This document shows positions 37,042 through 45,409 of a stretch of 64,000 nucleotides of DNA, piece after piece; the stretch's first letter is position 1, and each line of letters begins with the position of its first letter. The DNA is taken from assembly GCA_034506255.1 (NCBI GenBank), contig JAPDPX010000005.1, positions 1-64,000 on the forward strand, written 5' to 3'. Origin of the DNA: a candidate division KSB1 bacterium. Lineage in GTDB: Bacteria; Zhuqueibacterota; Zhuqueibacteria; Zhuqueibacterales; Zhuqueibacteraceae. The notes beneath the pieces are model-generated. The model made no database searches, was not told the origin of the DNA, and saw nothing but the letters and a program-made list of their open reading frames with translations. Made by a program: the position numbers and the translations under genes.

Positions 37042-37848
37042 TCAATACAACGCCGAAGTGAAGCGGCGATGATAGGCCTGTGTGATGGGATGCTCGGAGC
37101 CGAGCAGGGTGAATACTGCGACACAGGCCTTGCGTGCGCCATCATCATCGAGGCGGCGGTTGCGGCCGACCAGCTCAATCCATGCCTCCAGCGCACCGGC
37201 ATAATTCCCGGTGCGAAAGGCCGCGATTCCGCGGCGGTAAAGCTCCCAATCAGCCGCCGGTTCACCGCCGCTGGCGGGCAGATGCGACAGCCGGTGCAGG
37301 GTTTGAATGGCTTCGATCTTGTTTGAAAAAGGCGTGCCCTCGGGCAGATCGTGCACCAGTTGGCAGGCCTTGTCGAGGTCAGTGGCCACCCACAGGCCGG
37401 CCAGCAACACGCGCGCTTCCACATTCTGGGGATCGGATTGCAGCACACTTTCCAGCCGCTGGCGGGCTGTGGTGTGATCGCCGCTCTGCAACGCCGCCCG
37501 CGCGCTCTCCAGCTCACGTTTGGCAGCGCTCGGGAGATTCTGTTCCAGCCAGCGCCGCACCTCGCGTTCCGGCAAAGCCCCAACAAATTCCGCAATCACC
37601 TTGCCTTCGAAAAACAACTTCACTGCCGGAATCCCCTGAATGCGGAATTGCTGCGCCAGCTCCGGCTCCCTGTCAGTGTTGATTTTCACCAATCGCCATT
37701 TGCCCTGCGCTTCCCGCGCCAGCTTTTCCAGCACCGGACCGAGGATGCGGCAGGGGCCGCACCACTCCGCCCAAAAGTCCACCAGCACCGGGGTTTGGTG
37801 GCTGGCGGCCACTACTTCTTTCTGAAAAGTCTCGTATGTGACGTCCAT
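37042..37848 (-). CDS. cnoX: thioredoxin-TPR fusion, CnoX/YbbN type
   Basis: A 268-aa protein with an N-terminal thioredoxin domain (WCGPC, Cys30 and Cys33, FWAEWCGPC context) and a C-terminal helical tetratricopeptide region (about 110-268). This is the CnoX/YbbN layout, a redox-regulated holdase for cytoplasmic proteins under oxidative (hypochlorous acid) stress. Here the active site is a true CXXC, unlike the SXXC of E. coli CnoX, so it may also be a thiol reductase. It follows an SdiA-regulated-type gene by 17 nt on the same strand. Confidence 0.88.
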   Translation of the reverse strand: MDVTYETFQKEVVAASHQTPVLVDFWAEWCGPCRILGPVLEKLAREAQGKWRLVKINTDREPELAQQFRIQGIPAVKLFFEGKVIAEFVGALPEREVRRWLEQNLPSAAKRELESARAALQSGDHTTARQRLESVLQSDPQNVEARVLLAGLWVATDLDKACQLVHDLPEGTPFSNKIEAIQTLHRLSHLPASGGEPAADWELYRRGIAAFRTGNYAGALEAWIELVGRNRRLDDDGARKACVAVFTLLGSEHPITQAYHRRFTSALY

Positions 37849-37865
37849 GGTTATTGAAAATTGGG

Positions 37866-38816
37866 TTATTGGTTTTTGGGGGAATAGAGGACCAGCGTTG
37901 CGGTCTTTTTTTGACCTTCATTGGCGATGATCAAGGTGCCGTCCCGGGCAATCGCCAGGCCCTCCGGTTGCGTGTGCACGGATGTGGGCAGTCGCGTTGC
38001 GCCCAGCAGCTTGCCGCCGCGATCCAGTTCAATGATCGCCATGCCGTTGTAAGCCAGCACAAAGAAGTGGCCGGTGACCGGATGGCGTTCGATCGCCGAG
38101 GGATTGAATTCCTTGCCGCCGGTGTGCGCCAGGATCTCCGGTAGTGCCAGCACGAATCGCGGCGTGGCTTGCAGTCGCCGCGTGCGGAGTGAAAAGGCGT
38201 AGATCGCCTTGCTGGTGTTGCGCAAGCCGCTGCCCGGTTCGCCTTTGCAGGCCAGCAGCAGACAGTCGCTTTCCGGATCATAAGTCAACCCTTCCACATC
38301 ATTGCGCAGGTGCAGCGGCGTCCTGAGGGGTTGATATTCGGCATACTGGCCAGCCGGCAGGTTGCGGAAGCGATGGATGGTGCCGCCGGAATCGACCAGG
38401 AACACGGTATCGCGACGCGTCGCAATGCCTTCGAAATCACCGCGCAGCAGCAGGCGGCCGGGATAGAACCGCTTCACCAGGCGGCCAGAGCGATAATCCA
38501 CTTCGAACACGATGCCGGTTTCGTCGTTGTGACACAACAGCCGGCCGTCATCGGTAAAAGCCAGACCCGAAATCTCGCGCAGCTCCCCGGGCAGCTTGAT
38601 GATCGTCGGTGACTTTGCCGCCAGATCGTAGGAAGCGATTTCTGGAACAGCCGGTGGATGCGGCAGGGCGACCGGGAAATTATCGGCGGGAAGCCAGCCG
38701 CTCAGCAGCACGAACACAGGCGCAAAGGAGATCATCATGCTCCATTCTGAAAATGACCAAGCTTGCAGCAGCATTCCGGCGATGAGGAGGACACCCAGGT
38801 TTGCAGGTTTGCGCAA
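37866..38816 (-). CDS. SdiA-regulated family beta-propeller protein
   Basis: A 316-aa exported protein: hydrophobic N-terminus (about 5-42, possibly a signal anchor) and a propeller with LREISGLAFTDDGRLLCHND, FEGIATRRDTVFLVDSGG, NDVEGLTYDPESDCLLLACKG and QPEGLAIARDGTLIIANEG. This matches the SdiA-regulated/YjiK family of secreted propellers, whose function is unknown. The two ATGs after the first hydrophobic stretch make the start uncertain. Probably co-transcribed with cnoX. Confidence 0.78.
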   Translation of the reverse strand: MRKPANLGVLLIAGMLLQAWSFSEWSMMISFAPVFVLLSGWLPADNFPVALPHPPAVPEIASYDLAAKSPTIIKLPGELREISGLAFTDDGRLLCHNDETGIVFEVDYRSGRLVKRFYPGRLLLRGDFEGIATRRDTVFLVDSGGTIHRFRNLPAGQYAEYQPLRTPLHLRNDVEGLTYDPESDCLLLACKGEPGSGLRNTSKAIYAFSLRTRRLQATPRFVLALPEILAHTGGKEFNPSAIERHPVTGHFFVLAYNGMAIIELDRGGKLLGATRLPTSVHTQPEGLAIARDGTLIIANEGQKKTATLVLYSPKNQ

Positions 38817-38864
38817 GCGGGCGGCGCAGGGCGTTTTCCCGGCGGTCCTTCTGCGGTGCCGGCC

Positions 38865-39734
38865 TCACCAATCGATCACATCGCCTGGAATGTCGCGTTT
38901 CACCGGCGTGTCGATATCGAAGCTGAAGAGATTTTGCGGCGCCGTGAGGCGGACGATCTTCACTTCTTTGATGCGCTCGAGCGGCACGACTTCGTCGCCG
39001 AAACCGTTGGTGCGCGTCTGGCTCGACCAATAGACGACGTTCTTGCCGCCGTTTTCGTCGCGATAATAACCCAGGAAAATCACCGAGTGGCCGAGGCCAT
39101 TCTTCCAGGAGACGTTCATGAAATCGCCCGGCCGGGCGTTGCGCGGTTTGATTTCGCTGCCCATCTGCGCGTATTGCACCAGGGCATAATGGCTGCCGAA
39201 GCCATCGTCGTTCCACTTGCCCCAGAACTTGACCGTGTCTTCGCGGCGGCTGCCATCGGGTTCCTGCATGCGCAGGGCTTCCAGCCGTTCCGGTGAAAGG
39301 CGGTGCGCGGCGTGCGGCAGCATCAGATTCAACTGCTCGATGAAGGCGGCATAGGTTGCGCCGCTGCAATAGCTCGTGGTGCGCGGCGGCGACAGCAGCG
39401 GTTTGCCGAACAGGGCGAGCGCATACCCCACGGGCGATTCAGTGGGCACGGCATTGATACCGGTGAAATAGCCGCCGCCATCCCTTGCCGTGGCCTGCAC
39501 TTTGTCGATCGCCCGCAACGCCCAGACGTTGCAGCCGGTGACATACTTGCCGAAAATTTCGGCATGCCGGGTGTGATGCGTGCCGCCCGCGAGGTCTTCC
39601 TTTTTGAGAATGAACCATTCGCCGTTGTCCGTGGTCGGCTGCAGGGCAGTGCTATCGCTTTGCGCCAGCGCCATGCTGGTGAGTATGCTGCACAGACCGG
39701 CCAGCAAGCCGATTGCCCTGCCGACTTTTGCCAT
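38865..39734 (-). CDS. secreted NlpC/P60- or CHAP-like protein
   Basis: A 289-aa protein with a clear signal peptide ending SMALAQ. A probable papain-like core has a cysteine in YCSGATYAAF (Cys123) and a histidine in GLGHSVIFLGYY (His216), preceded by RPGDFMNVSW, which is the GD..F....G.HVGIY arrangement of NlpC/P60 and CHAP hydrolases. Not an assigned family member by eye. The N-terminal part holds another cysteine (Cys68). Likely a periplasmic peptidase or amidase acting on peptidoglycan or proteins. Confidence 0.62.
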   Translation of the reverse strand: MAKVGRAIGLLAGLCSILTSMALAQSDSTALQPTTDNGEWFILKKEDLAGGTHHTRHAEIFGKYVTGCNVWALRAIDKVQATARDGGGYFTGINAVPTESPVGYALALFGKPLLSPPRTTSYCSGATYAAFIEQLNLMLPHAAHRLSPERLEALRMQEPDGSRREDTVKFWGKWNDDGFGSHYALVQYAQMGSEIKPRNARPGDFMNVSWKNGLGHSVIFLGYYRDENGGKNVVYWSSQTRTNGFGDEVVPLERIKEVKIVRLTAPQNLFSFDIDTPVKRDIPGDVIDW

Positions 39735-39770
39735 ATTCCCTCCCGCAGGATCGCAGTGAAGAATTCGTGC

Positions 39771-39799
39771 TTGCACCCCGGGCAGCTTCACACTATATT
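39771..39799 (+). promoter_or_regulatory. sigma70-type promoter of the Fpg-like gene
   Basis: -35 TTGCAC (39771-39776), 17-bp spacer, -10 TATATT (39794-39799) followed by GCCC. It lies in the divergent region between the secreted protein and the glycosylase gene, with a leader of about 160 nt. Confidence 0.55.
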
Positions 39800-39968
39800 G
39801 CCCCTGTCGTGCGCGCGGCCAGAAACCTCCGGACACCGACGGCAGCAGCGAAAAGCATGCGCTGCGTTGCCGAAGGGTTTTGCGCTTTCTTTGCAGCAGG
39901 AAGATAGCAGAAAACCGGAATTATGCAATCGCCGTTTCACCCCGCCGGCCCGACCGCGGAGGAACCTC

Positions 39969-40829
39969 ATGCCCGAGTTGCCTGATCTCGTCTATTTGGA
40001 AAAGCGTCTGCAGCCCCTGCTGGTTGGCCGGCAGTTCACGGCTGTCGAAGTTTATGAGCCGGTGGTGGTGCGCATGCTGCTGCCGGGCGATTTCGCCCAA
40101 ACGCTCACGGGCCTCACCTGCACAGCCGTGCGACGGCACGGTCCGTTTCTGGTCTTCAGCCTTTCCGGAGAAAAGGAACTGATCCTGCACCCCATGCTCG
40201 CCGGCCGGCTGCAATGGCGCAACGACGCCGGCCAACCCGCGGCGAGCTGCGCGTTGACTCTGACCTGCGAACCGGGCGCGGGACGGCTGCATTACCTCGA
40301 TGACAAAAGGATGGGCAAGATTTACCTGACGAAGGCGGGGGCTTACGGAAACATCCCGCGCTTTTGCGATCAGGGGCCGGATCTGCTTTCCGCCGCCTTT
40401 TCACTGGAGTATTTCCAGCAGCAGCTCCGGCGCAGCCGCAAACAGGTGCGTGTGCTGCTCATGGATCAAGCGGTGGTGAGCTGCATCGGCAACGCCTATG
40501 CGGATGAGATTTTGTTTCACGCCGGCCTTCATCCCAAAACCTTCTGCCAGCAGTTGCAGGAGGAAGAGATCACGCGGCTGTATCACAGCATCCGTGCCGT
40601 CATGCAGTGGGGCCTCGACGCGGTGGCAGCCGCCCAGCCCGCGCTGGAGGTGAAGGTGCGCGATCATCTGCAGGTGCGCAATCGCAAAGATCAGCCCTGC
40701 CCCAAATGCGGCAGCAAAATCCGGCGTGCCGGCGTGCTGGGACATGACGCCTTCTTCTGCCCCACCTGTCAGCCGCCGGCCCGACGCCAGTTTCTCGACT
40801 GGCGGACTCTCGACAAACCGCGCCCCTGA
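39969..40829 (+). CDS. Fpg/Nei-family DNA glycosylase, divergent
   Basis: A 286-aa protein starting MPELPD, so the catalytic N-terminal proline and Glu of Fpg (MPELP) are kept. The central helix-two-turn-helix region has CIGNAYADEILFHAGLHP, and a zinc finger CPKCG...FFCPTC closes the protein. However the beta-elimination lysine of Fpg (usually RR.GKYL) is replaced: the matching segment is RRHGPFLVF with Pro59. The usual R in the zinc-finger loop GRSTFYC is also replaced (LGHDAFFC). It may have altered lesion or lyase chemistry. Predicted role: base-excision repair. Confidence 0.8.
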   Translation: MPELPDLVYLEKRLQPLLVGRQFTAVEVYEPVVVRMLLPGDFAQTLTGLTCTAVRRHGPFLVFSLSGEKELILHPMLAGRLQWRNDAGQPAASCALTLTCEPGAGRLHYLDDKRMGKIYLTKAGAYGNIPRFCDQGPDLLSAAFSLEYFQQQLRRSRKQVRVLLMDQAVVSCIGNAYADEILFHAGLHPKTFCQQLQEEEITRLYHSIRAVMQWGLDAVAAAQPALEVKVRDHLQVRNRKDQPCPKCGSKIRRAGVLGHDAFFCPTCQPPARRQFLDWRTLDKPRP

Positions 40830-40853
40830 GCCTTTTGCAAGCACAGGCAAGCC

Positions 40854-40882
40854 TTGCTTTCGCCCGCCTGGAATTCTATATT
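40854..40882 (+). promoter_or_regulatory. sigma70-type promoter of tpx
   Basis: -35 TTGCTT (40854-40859), 17-bp spacer, -10 TATATT (40877-40882) followed by GCCG; 55 nt upstream of tpx. Confidence 0.6.
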
Positions 40883-40937
40883 GCCGCCGTTCCTCTTTTT
40901 CACCCCAAGCAGCCTTTCAATTTTACAAGGAGCAGCC

Positions 40938-41456
40938 ATGGCGTTGGAACGCAAAGGTGCGGTGACGCTCGGCGGCAAGCCTCTCACCCTGGTGGGTGCG
41001 GAAATCAAAGTGGGCGACCGCGCACCGGCTTTCACAGTGATGGACAACAAGTGGCAGACGGTTCGTTTTGAGAATCTGGGCGGCAAGCCGACGCTGCTTT
41101 CCTCCATTCTGTCGGTCAACACCGGCGTGTGCGATGCGGAGATCCGGCGGTTCAACCAGGAGGCGGGCAAGTTGGGCGACAAGGCGCAGTTTCTCACCAT
41201 CAGCACGGATTTGCCGTGCGCGCAGGCGATCTGGTGTGGCCACGCCGGCGTGCAGAATGTCCAAACCTACGCGGATCATCTCCACACCAGCTTCGGCCTG
41301 GCCTACGGCACACTGGTCAAAGAGATTCGCGTGCTGTCACGCGCCATTTTCGTGATTGACCGGGATGGCATCGTGCAGTATGTCGAATACGTTCCCGAGA
41401 TCGGGCAACATCCCGACTATGACCGGGCCATGGCGGCGATCCACCGGTTGCTCTGA
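40938..41456 (+). CDS. tpx: thiol peroxidase
   Basis: A 172-aa atypical 2-Cys peroxiredoxin of the Tpx group, reducing hydroperoxides with thioredoxin electrons. The peroxidatic Cys65 is in SVNTGVCD (usually SVDTPVCD) and the resolving cysteine is Cys100 in AIWCGHAGV; Cys94 is an extra cysteine in DLPCAQ. Length is standard. AAGGAG lies 7 nt before the ATG. It has its own promoter and is followed by an SDR gene on the same strand. Confidence 0.94.
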   Translation: MALERKGAVTLGGKPLTLVGAEIKVGDRAPAFTVMDNKWQTVRFENLGGKPTLLSSILSVNTGVCDAEIRRFNQEAGKLGDKAQFLTISTDLPCAQAIWCGHAGVQNVQTYADHLHTSFGLAYGTLVKEIRVLSRAIFVIDRDGIVQYVEYVPEIGQHPDYDRAMAAIHRLL

Positions 41457-41512
41457 GCCGGTCGCTGCCCTGGCACCTCTTGCTTCTGCGGCTTTGCCAA
41501 ACCGAGGGTGCC

Positions 41513-42325
41513 ATGAACGCGGTTGTTTCACCCTTCGAGCATTTGATGCTGCCGGGGTTGCGTGACGCTGTGGTCCTGATCACAGGCGGCACGCGCGGCA
41601 CCGGCCGTCTGACCGCCAGCCTGTTCGCGCAATGTGGCGCCCGCGTGGCAATCAACGGCCGCTCGCCCGCCGAAACGCAGGCAGTCGCCCGTGAGCTGGC
41701 GGCGCACCACGGTGTCGCAACCCTGGCCCTGCCCGCCGATGTTGCCGAGGTGCAGGCGGTGCGCGAGATGTTCGCGCACCTGCAGCGCTGGAGTCACGGC
41801 CGGCTGGAGGTGCTGGTGTGCAATGCCGGCTATCCTCTGCTCGAAGAATTTTGGCAGACGCCGCTGCATGAAATGGGCGAACAGGAAAGCCAGCAATGGT
41901 TTCAACGGGTGCGGGCGGTGGATCTGGACGGCGCGCGCTACTGCAGCCGGGAGGCCCTCAAACTGATGGTGGCGCAGCGCCGCGGCGTGTTGATCTTTGT
42001 CAGCTCCACGCCGGCCCTGGTGGGCTATCGCGGCACGCCCTACACCGAAGCCAAAGCCGCTCTGCTGGGGTTGATGCACGACCTGGCGCTGGAGTATGGC
42101 AAATACGGCATTCGCGCCAATGCCATCGCTCCCGGCAACATCGCCAGCGGCTGGTATGAAAGACTCAGCCCGGCGCAACGGGCAATCCTGGCGCAGGAGG
42201 CCCCCATGGGCCGCTGGGGCAAGCCGGAGGAAGTGGCCGGCACGATTCTCTTTCTGGCCTCGGAACTGGCGGGCTTCATCACCGGCCAGACGATCGTGAT
42301 CGATGGCGGCAAGGTGATGCGTTGA
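41513..42325 (+). CDS. short-chain dehydrogenase/reductase
   Basis: A 270-aa classical SDR. Cofactor loop GGTRGTG (25-31), NAG (104-106), catalytic Ser164/165, Tyr177 and Lys181 (YTEAK), and the typical tail FITGQTIVIDGG. The loop between 110 and 135 is slightly enlarged (FWQTPLHEMGEQESQQ). Substrate unknown. Possibly co-transcribed with tpx (56 nt). Confidence 0.9.
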   Translation: MNAVVSPFEHLMLPGLRDAVVLITGGTRGTGRLTASLFAQCGARVAINGRSPAETQAVARELAAHHGVATLALPADVAEVQAVREMFAHLQRWSHGRLEVLVCNAGYPLLEEFWQTPLHEMGEQESQQWFQRVRAVDLDGARYCSREALKLMVAQRRGVLIFVSSTPALVGYRGTPYTEAKAALLGLMHDLALEYGKYGIRANAIAPGNIASGWYERLSPAQRAILAQEAPMGRWGKPEEVAGTILFLASELAGFITGQTIVIDGGKVMR

Positions 42326-42334
42326 CCGCCGGGA

Positions 42335-42745
42335 TCAATATCCCTGGCCAAAATGGAGCTGAACTTCAACCGTGGCGGTGACCGGCACCCCGTTGCGGCG
42401 GCCGGGCTTCCAGGCGGCGCGCGCCACGGCCAGCATCGCCTCTGCATCCAGCGCGGCAGAGCCCGAGCTTTTGACGATGTGCGTTTCCAGCACGCGGCCA
42501 CTGCTGCTGATGGTCGCCGCCACCACCGCCATTCCCGAGCGATTTTCCTTCCACACCTCTTCCGGTTGATGCACGGCAGCCTGCAGTCCCGCCAAGCCGC
42601 CAATTGGTTCAGGGGCAATGTTCTCTTCCGCGGTGCCACTGCGCGCACCGGCCGGTGAGGTCGTGTGGTCTCCCTTGGGCAGCGGCCGCAGACAGGCAGA
42701 CGCAGTCATTGCCACAGCCAGCATCAAAAACAGCCATCTCCTCAT
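42335..42745 (-). CDS. TonB-C-domain lipoprotein
   Basis: A 136-aa lipoprotein: signal ending TASAC (Cys18), a low-complexity linker, then a TonB-type C-terminal domain with VVAATISSSGRVLETHIVKSSG and a terminal beta-strand (VTATVEVQLHF). It lacks the N-terminal membrane anchor of true TonB. Small stand-alone TonB-C proteins are common in FCB-group genomes; a role in outer-membrane energy transfer is not shown. It converges with the SDR gene. Confidence 0.8.
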   Translation of the reverse strand: MRRWLFLMLAVAMTASACLRPLPKGDHTTSPAGARSGTAEENIAPEPIGGLAGLQAAVHQPEEVWKENRSGMAVVAATISSSGRVLETHIVKSSGSAALDAEAMLAVARAAWKPGRRNGVPVTATVEVQLHFGQGY

Positions 42746-42782
42746 GGTTGTGCTCCCTTGTCCTCATAGCAGGAAAATGCGC

Positions 42783-42811
42783 TTGACATTCGCGGCAGGT
42801 CATGACATATT
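42783..42811 (+). promoter_or_regulatory. sigma70-type promoter of the trypsin-fold gene
   Basis: -35 TTGACA (42783-42788), 17-bp spacer, -10 CATATT (42806-42811) followed by GCG. Best -35 match in the window. Confidence 0.62.
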
Positions 42812-42880
42812 GCGCCACCCATCCCAGTCTTTTGGAGGCAACCCTTGCGATTCTGCACCATCGATGCGTTGGAATGCCCC

Positions 42881-43702
42881 ATGAATCGTTGCTCTTTTCA
42901 CGGGCACCCTTTGCCGGTGCGCCTCCGGCCGCAACGGTTTGTCTGCCGCTTGCTGCTGGTGAGTGTGCTGGCCGGCAGCGCCACCGGCCGGGCACAACTG
43001 CTCGAATCCACCATCGCCAAAATCCCCGAACCCATTTATCGCCGGGCGCAACCGGCCGTGGTGAAAATCATAGCCGGCAACGGCCAGCGCCATGGCAGTG
43101 GCCTGGTGGTGGGCAAAACGCAAAAGGGCCTGGCTCTCATTCTCACCGCCAATGAAATCATTGCCGGCCTCGAAAATACGCTTGCGATTCAACTCGACAA
43201 CCGCCCGGAGACGATTACAGCGCGAGTGATTCTCGAAAAGTGGCGCACCCCGGAGCTGGCTTTGCTGGCGGTGCGCGCCCGGACGCTTCCCCTCGCGCCG
43301 ACGCTGTTGTTTCATCCGGCGGCAAAACTGGCGCCGGGCGACCACGTCAGCGTGCTGGGATTCCCGCAAACGCCGTTCATCTCACAAAATCGCGGCCGCA
43401 TCGTGCGCAGTGCAGAAAACCGGCTGGTGCTGAACATCGTCGTGCCTGCAGGCCAGTCGGGCGGACCACTCATCGATGCTGACGGCCGGGTCGTCGGTAT
43501 CGCGTTGACACGCGGTCCGGCGCCCGGCGAAGGCGTTCCTTTGGCGGTGGTGCAAGAACGGCTGCATGCCTGGTTGGGCCGGGTGCCGCTGGCGGAACGC
43601 TGGCAGGTCGCTGGCGAACAAAAGCATTGGACCGGCTGGCTGATCGGCGGCACCCTGCTGCTGGCCACGGGTGCGGCGGTGGCCTGGTCCGGCCTCTTTT
43701 GA
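42881..43702 (+). CDS. trypsin-fold membrane protein lacking two triad residues
   Basis: A 273-aa protein from ATG 42881: N-terminal signal (to about residue 38), an S1-type protease domain and a C-terminal membrane segment (about 249-270). Against HtrA-type proteases, ILTNNHVV corresponds to ILTANEII here, so the catalytic His is Glu; TDLALLKV corresponds to PELALLAV, so Asp is Glu; the serine in GQSGGPL is kept. Peptide hydrolysis is therefore doubtful and a binding role more likely. A TTG at 42845 with GGAGG 6 nt upstream could be the real start, adding 12 residues. Confidence 0.72.
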   Translation: MNRCSFHGHPLPVRLRPQRFVCRLLLVSVLAGSATGRAQLLESTIAKIPEPIYRRAQPAVVKIIAGNGQRHGSGLVVGKTQKGLALILTANEIIAGLENTLAIQLDNRPETITARVILEKWRTPELALLAVRARTLPLAPTLLFHPAAKLAPGDHVSVLGFPQTPFISQNRGRIVRSAENRLVLNIVVPAGQSGGPLIDADGRVVGIALTRGPAPGEGVPLAVVQERLHAWLGRVPLAERWQVAGEQKHWTGWLIGGTLLLATGAAVAWSGLF

Positions 43703-43737
43703 AGCAAATGCTGCCCGCCCCCGGCGCGCTGGGGCCC

Positions 43738-44706
43738 TCATGGCCGCAGCAGCAGCTTGCCGGTGGTTTGGCGGCTCTCCAACAACTCGTGTGCCCGGCG
43801 CGCCTCGGCGAGCGGCAGGATGCGGTGAATGCGCACGTTCAGCCGGCCCTGCATGACAGAACTAAAAACATCATTCGCCCGCCACAATAATTCTTCACGG
43901 GTGGCGGTGTAGTGCGTGAGCGTGGCGCGGGTCATGAACAGCGAGCCTTTGGTGCTCAGCGCCAGCGGGTCGATCGGTGGCACCGGACCGCTGGCCTGCC
44001 CGAAGAGCACGAGATAGCCGCGCGGCCGCAGACAATTCATGCTCTTCTCCCAGGTGGTTTTGCCCACCGCATCATACACCACCTCCACCCCCCTGCCCGC
44101 CGTCAGGCGCTTCACCTCCTTTTCAAAATCCTGCTGCGTGTAAAGAATGACTTCCGCGGCACCGGCCGCGCGCGCCAGTACGGCCTTCGCTTCCGTTGAA
44201 ACGGTGCCGATGACGCGCGCGCCGCGCTGCGCGGCCATTTGCACCAGCATCAACCCGATGCCGCCTGCCGCCGCATGCACGAGGCAGGTCTCGCCGCTTT
44301 TGAGCGGATATACCGATTGCGTCAAGTAATGCGCGGTCATGCCCTGCAACAAGACCGCCGCGCCCAAATCAAAGGGCAGGGCGTCCGGCAAAGCCACGAC
44401 GCGCCAGGCGGGCACGACCACATATTCGGCATAGCCGCCCGGCGTCATGGCAAAAGCCACGCGCTGACCGGGCTGCACCTCCGTCACCTTGTCACCGACG
44501 CCCGCCACCACGCCGGCAGCTTCGCTCCCCGGCGTGAAGGGCAGCGGAACTTTGTAGAGACCGGTGCGGTAATACACGTCGATGAAGTTGACCCCACAGA
44601 CTGCCACCTGAATCAGGACTTCGGTGTCGCCCGGTTCAGGCACGGGGATCTCTTCGAGTTGCAGCACTTCCGCGCCGCCCAGTTGATGAATGCGGATGGC
44701 TTTCAT
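43738..44706 (-). CDS. NADPH:quinone oxidoreductase (zeta-crystallin-like MDR)
   Basis: A 322-aa medium-chain reductase of the quinone oxidoreductase type, without structural-zinc cysteines. Typical text: CGVNFIDVYYRTGLY, PFTPGSEAAGVV, the cofactor loop VHAAAGGIGLMLVQMA and FGQASGPVPPIDPLAL. The chosen start MKAIRIHQLGG matches family members, with AAGGATC 6-12 nt upstream. First of three minus-strand genes ordered trmB, methyltransferase, this gene in transcription. Confidence 0.92.
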   Translation of the reverse strand: MKAIRIHQLGGAEVLQLEEIPVPEPGDTEVLIQVAVCGVNFIDVYYRTGLYKVPLPFTPGSEAAGVVAGVGDKVTEVQPGQRVAFAMTPGGYAEYVVVPAWRVVALPDALPFDLGAAVLLQGMTAHYLTQSVYPLKSGETCLVHAAAGGIGLMLVQMAAQRGARVIGTVSTEAKAVLARAAGAAEVILYTQQDFEKEVKRLTAGRGVEVVYDAVGKTTWEKSMNCLRPRGYLVLFGQASGPVPPIDPLALSTKGSLFMTRATLTHYTATREELLWRANDVFSSVMQGRLNVRIHRILPLAEARRAHELLESRQTTGKLLLRP

Positions 44707-44766
44707 GAATGATCCTTTCAAACGGCCTGGATATTCCCGGCGAATTTTCCGCGCGAGCTGTGGGGG

Positions 44767-45408
44767 TCAGGCACGGCGCTGATAAACCTGCACCGCCCAA
44801 ATCGGGGTGTGTGCCTCGAATGCCTTTTCGAAACCCTGCGTATGGATCCAGGCTTCAATTTGCGCAGGGGGATGATAATAGGGATGGAATCCGAAACGCA
44901 GCAGTCGCAAGCCGGCAATGACCAGTCGAAAGGCCAGCCGCGCGAAATGGCTGTGGCGGGGATAGCTCACGGCGAGCGTCTGGCGTGTCCTGGCGGCCGC
45001 ACCGGCAATCAGCCGCTGCGCATCGGGATAACAACAAATCACCTTGTCGAGAATCGTGACATCCGCCGCGGCCAGCTTGTCATGCAGGTCGAGGAAATCG
45101 CCCTGCTGATAGCTGGTGCGTGGCTGCAGCGCCATCTCCGCGGCGAGCCGGCGTGCGGTGGCAATCATTTTCTCTGAAATGTCGATGCCGACCGCAGTGG
45201 CGGCGCCGTTTTGCAGCAGAGTCAGATGCAGCGCGCCCACGCCACAACCGATTTCCAAAATCCCGGCGTGCGACAGGCCGCTGCGGCGAATGCCCTCGAC
45301 CAGCAGGCGTTGCTCCGGCCGCAGGCCGTGCCGCTTGAATCGCCACAGCATGAAACCGGCCTGGAGATTGAAAAATTTGTTGGTACCGGCGAGCGTGCAG
45401 CAGTCCAT
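44767..45408 (-). CDS. class I SAM-dependent methyltransferase
   Basis: A 213-aa methyltransferase with motif I LEIGCGVGALHL, followed by GIDISEKMI and VTILDKVICCYPD in the substrate region. Similar in outline to small BchM/UbiG-type enzymes, but the substrate is not predictable. It starts 1 nt before the trmB stop region on the same strand, so the two are probably transcribed together. Alternative start at the second methionine (MLWRF) would trim about 19 residues. Confidence 0.78.
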   Translation of the reverse strand: MDCCTLAGTNKFFNLQAGFMLWRFKRHGLRPEQRLLVEGIRRSGLSHAGILEIGCGVGALHLTLLQNGAATAVGIDISEKMIATARRLAAEMALQPRTSYQQGDFLDLHDKLAAADVTILDKVICCYPDAQRLIAGAAARTRQTLAVSYPRHSHFARLAFRLVIAGLRLLRFGFHPYYHPPAQIEAWIHTQGFEKAFEAHTPIWAVQVYQRRA

Positions 45409-45409
45409 T

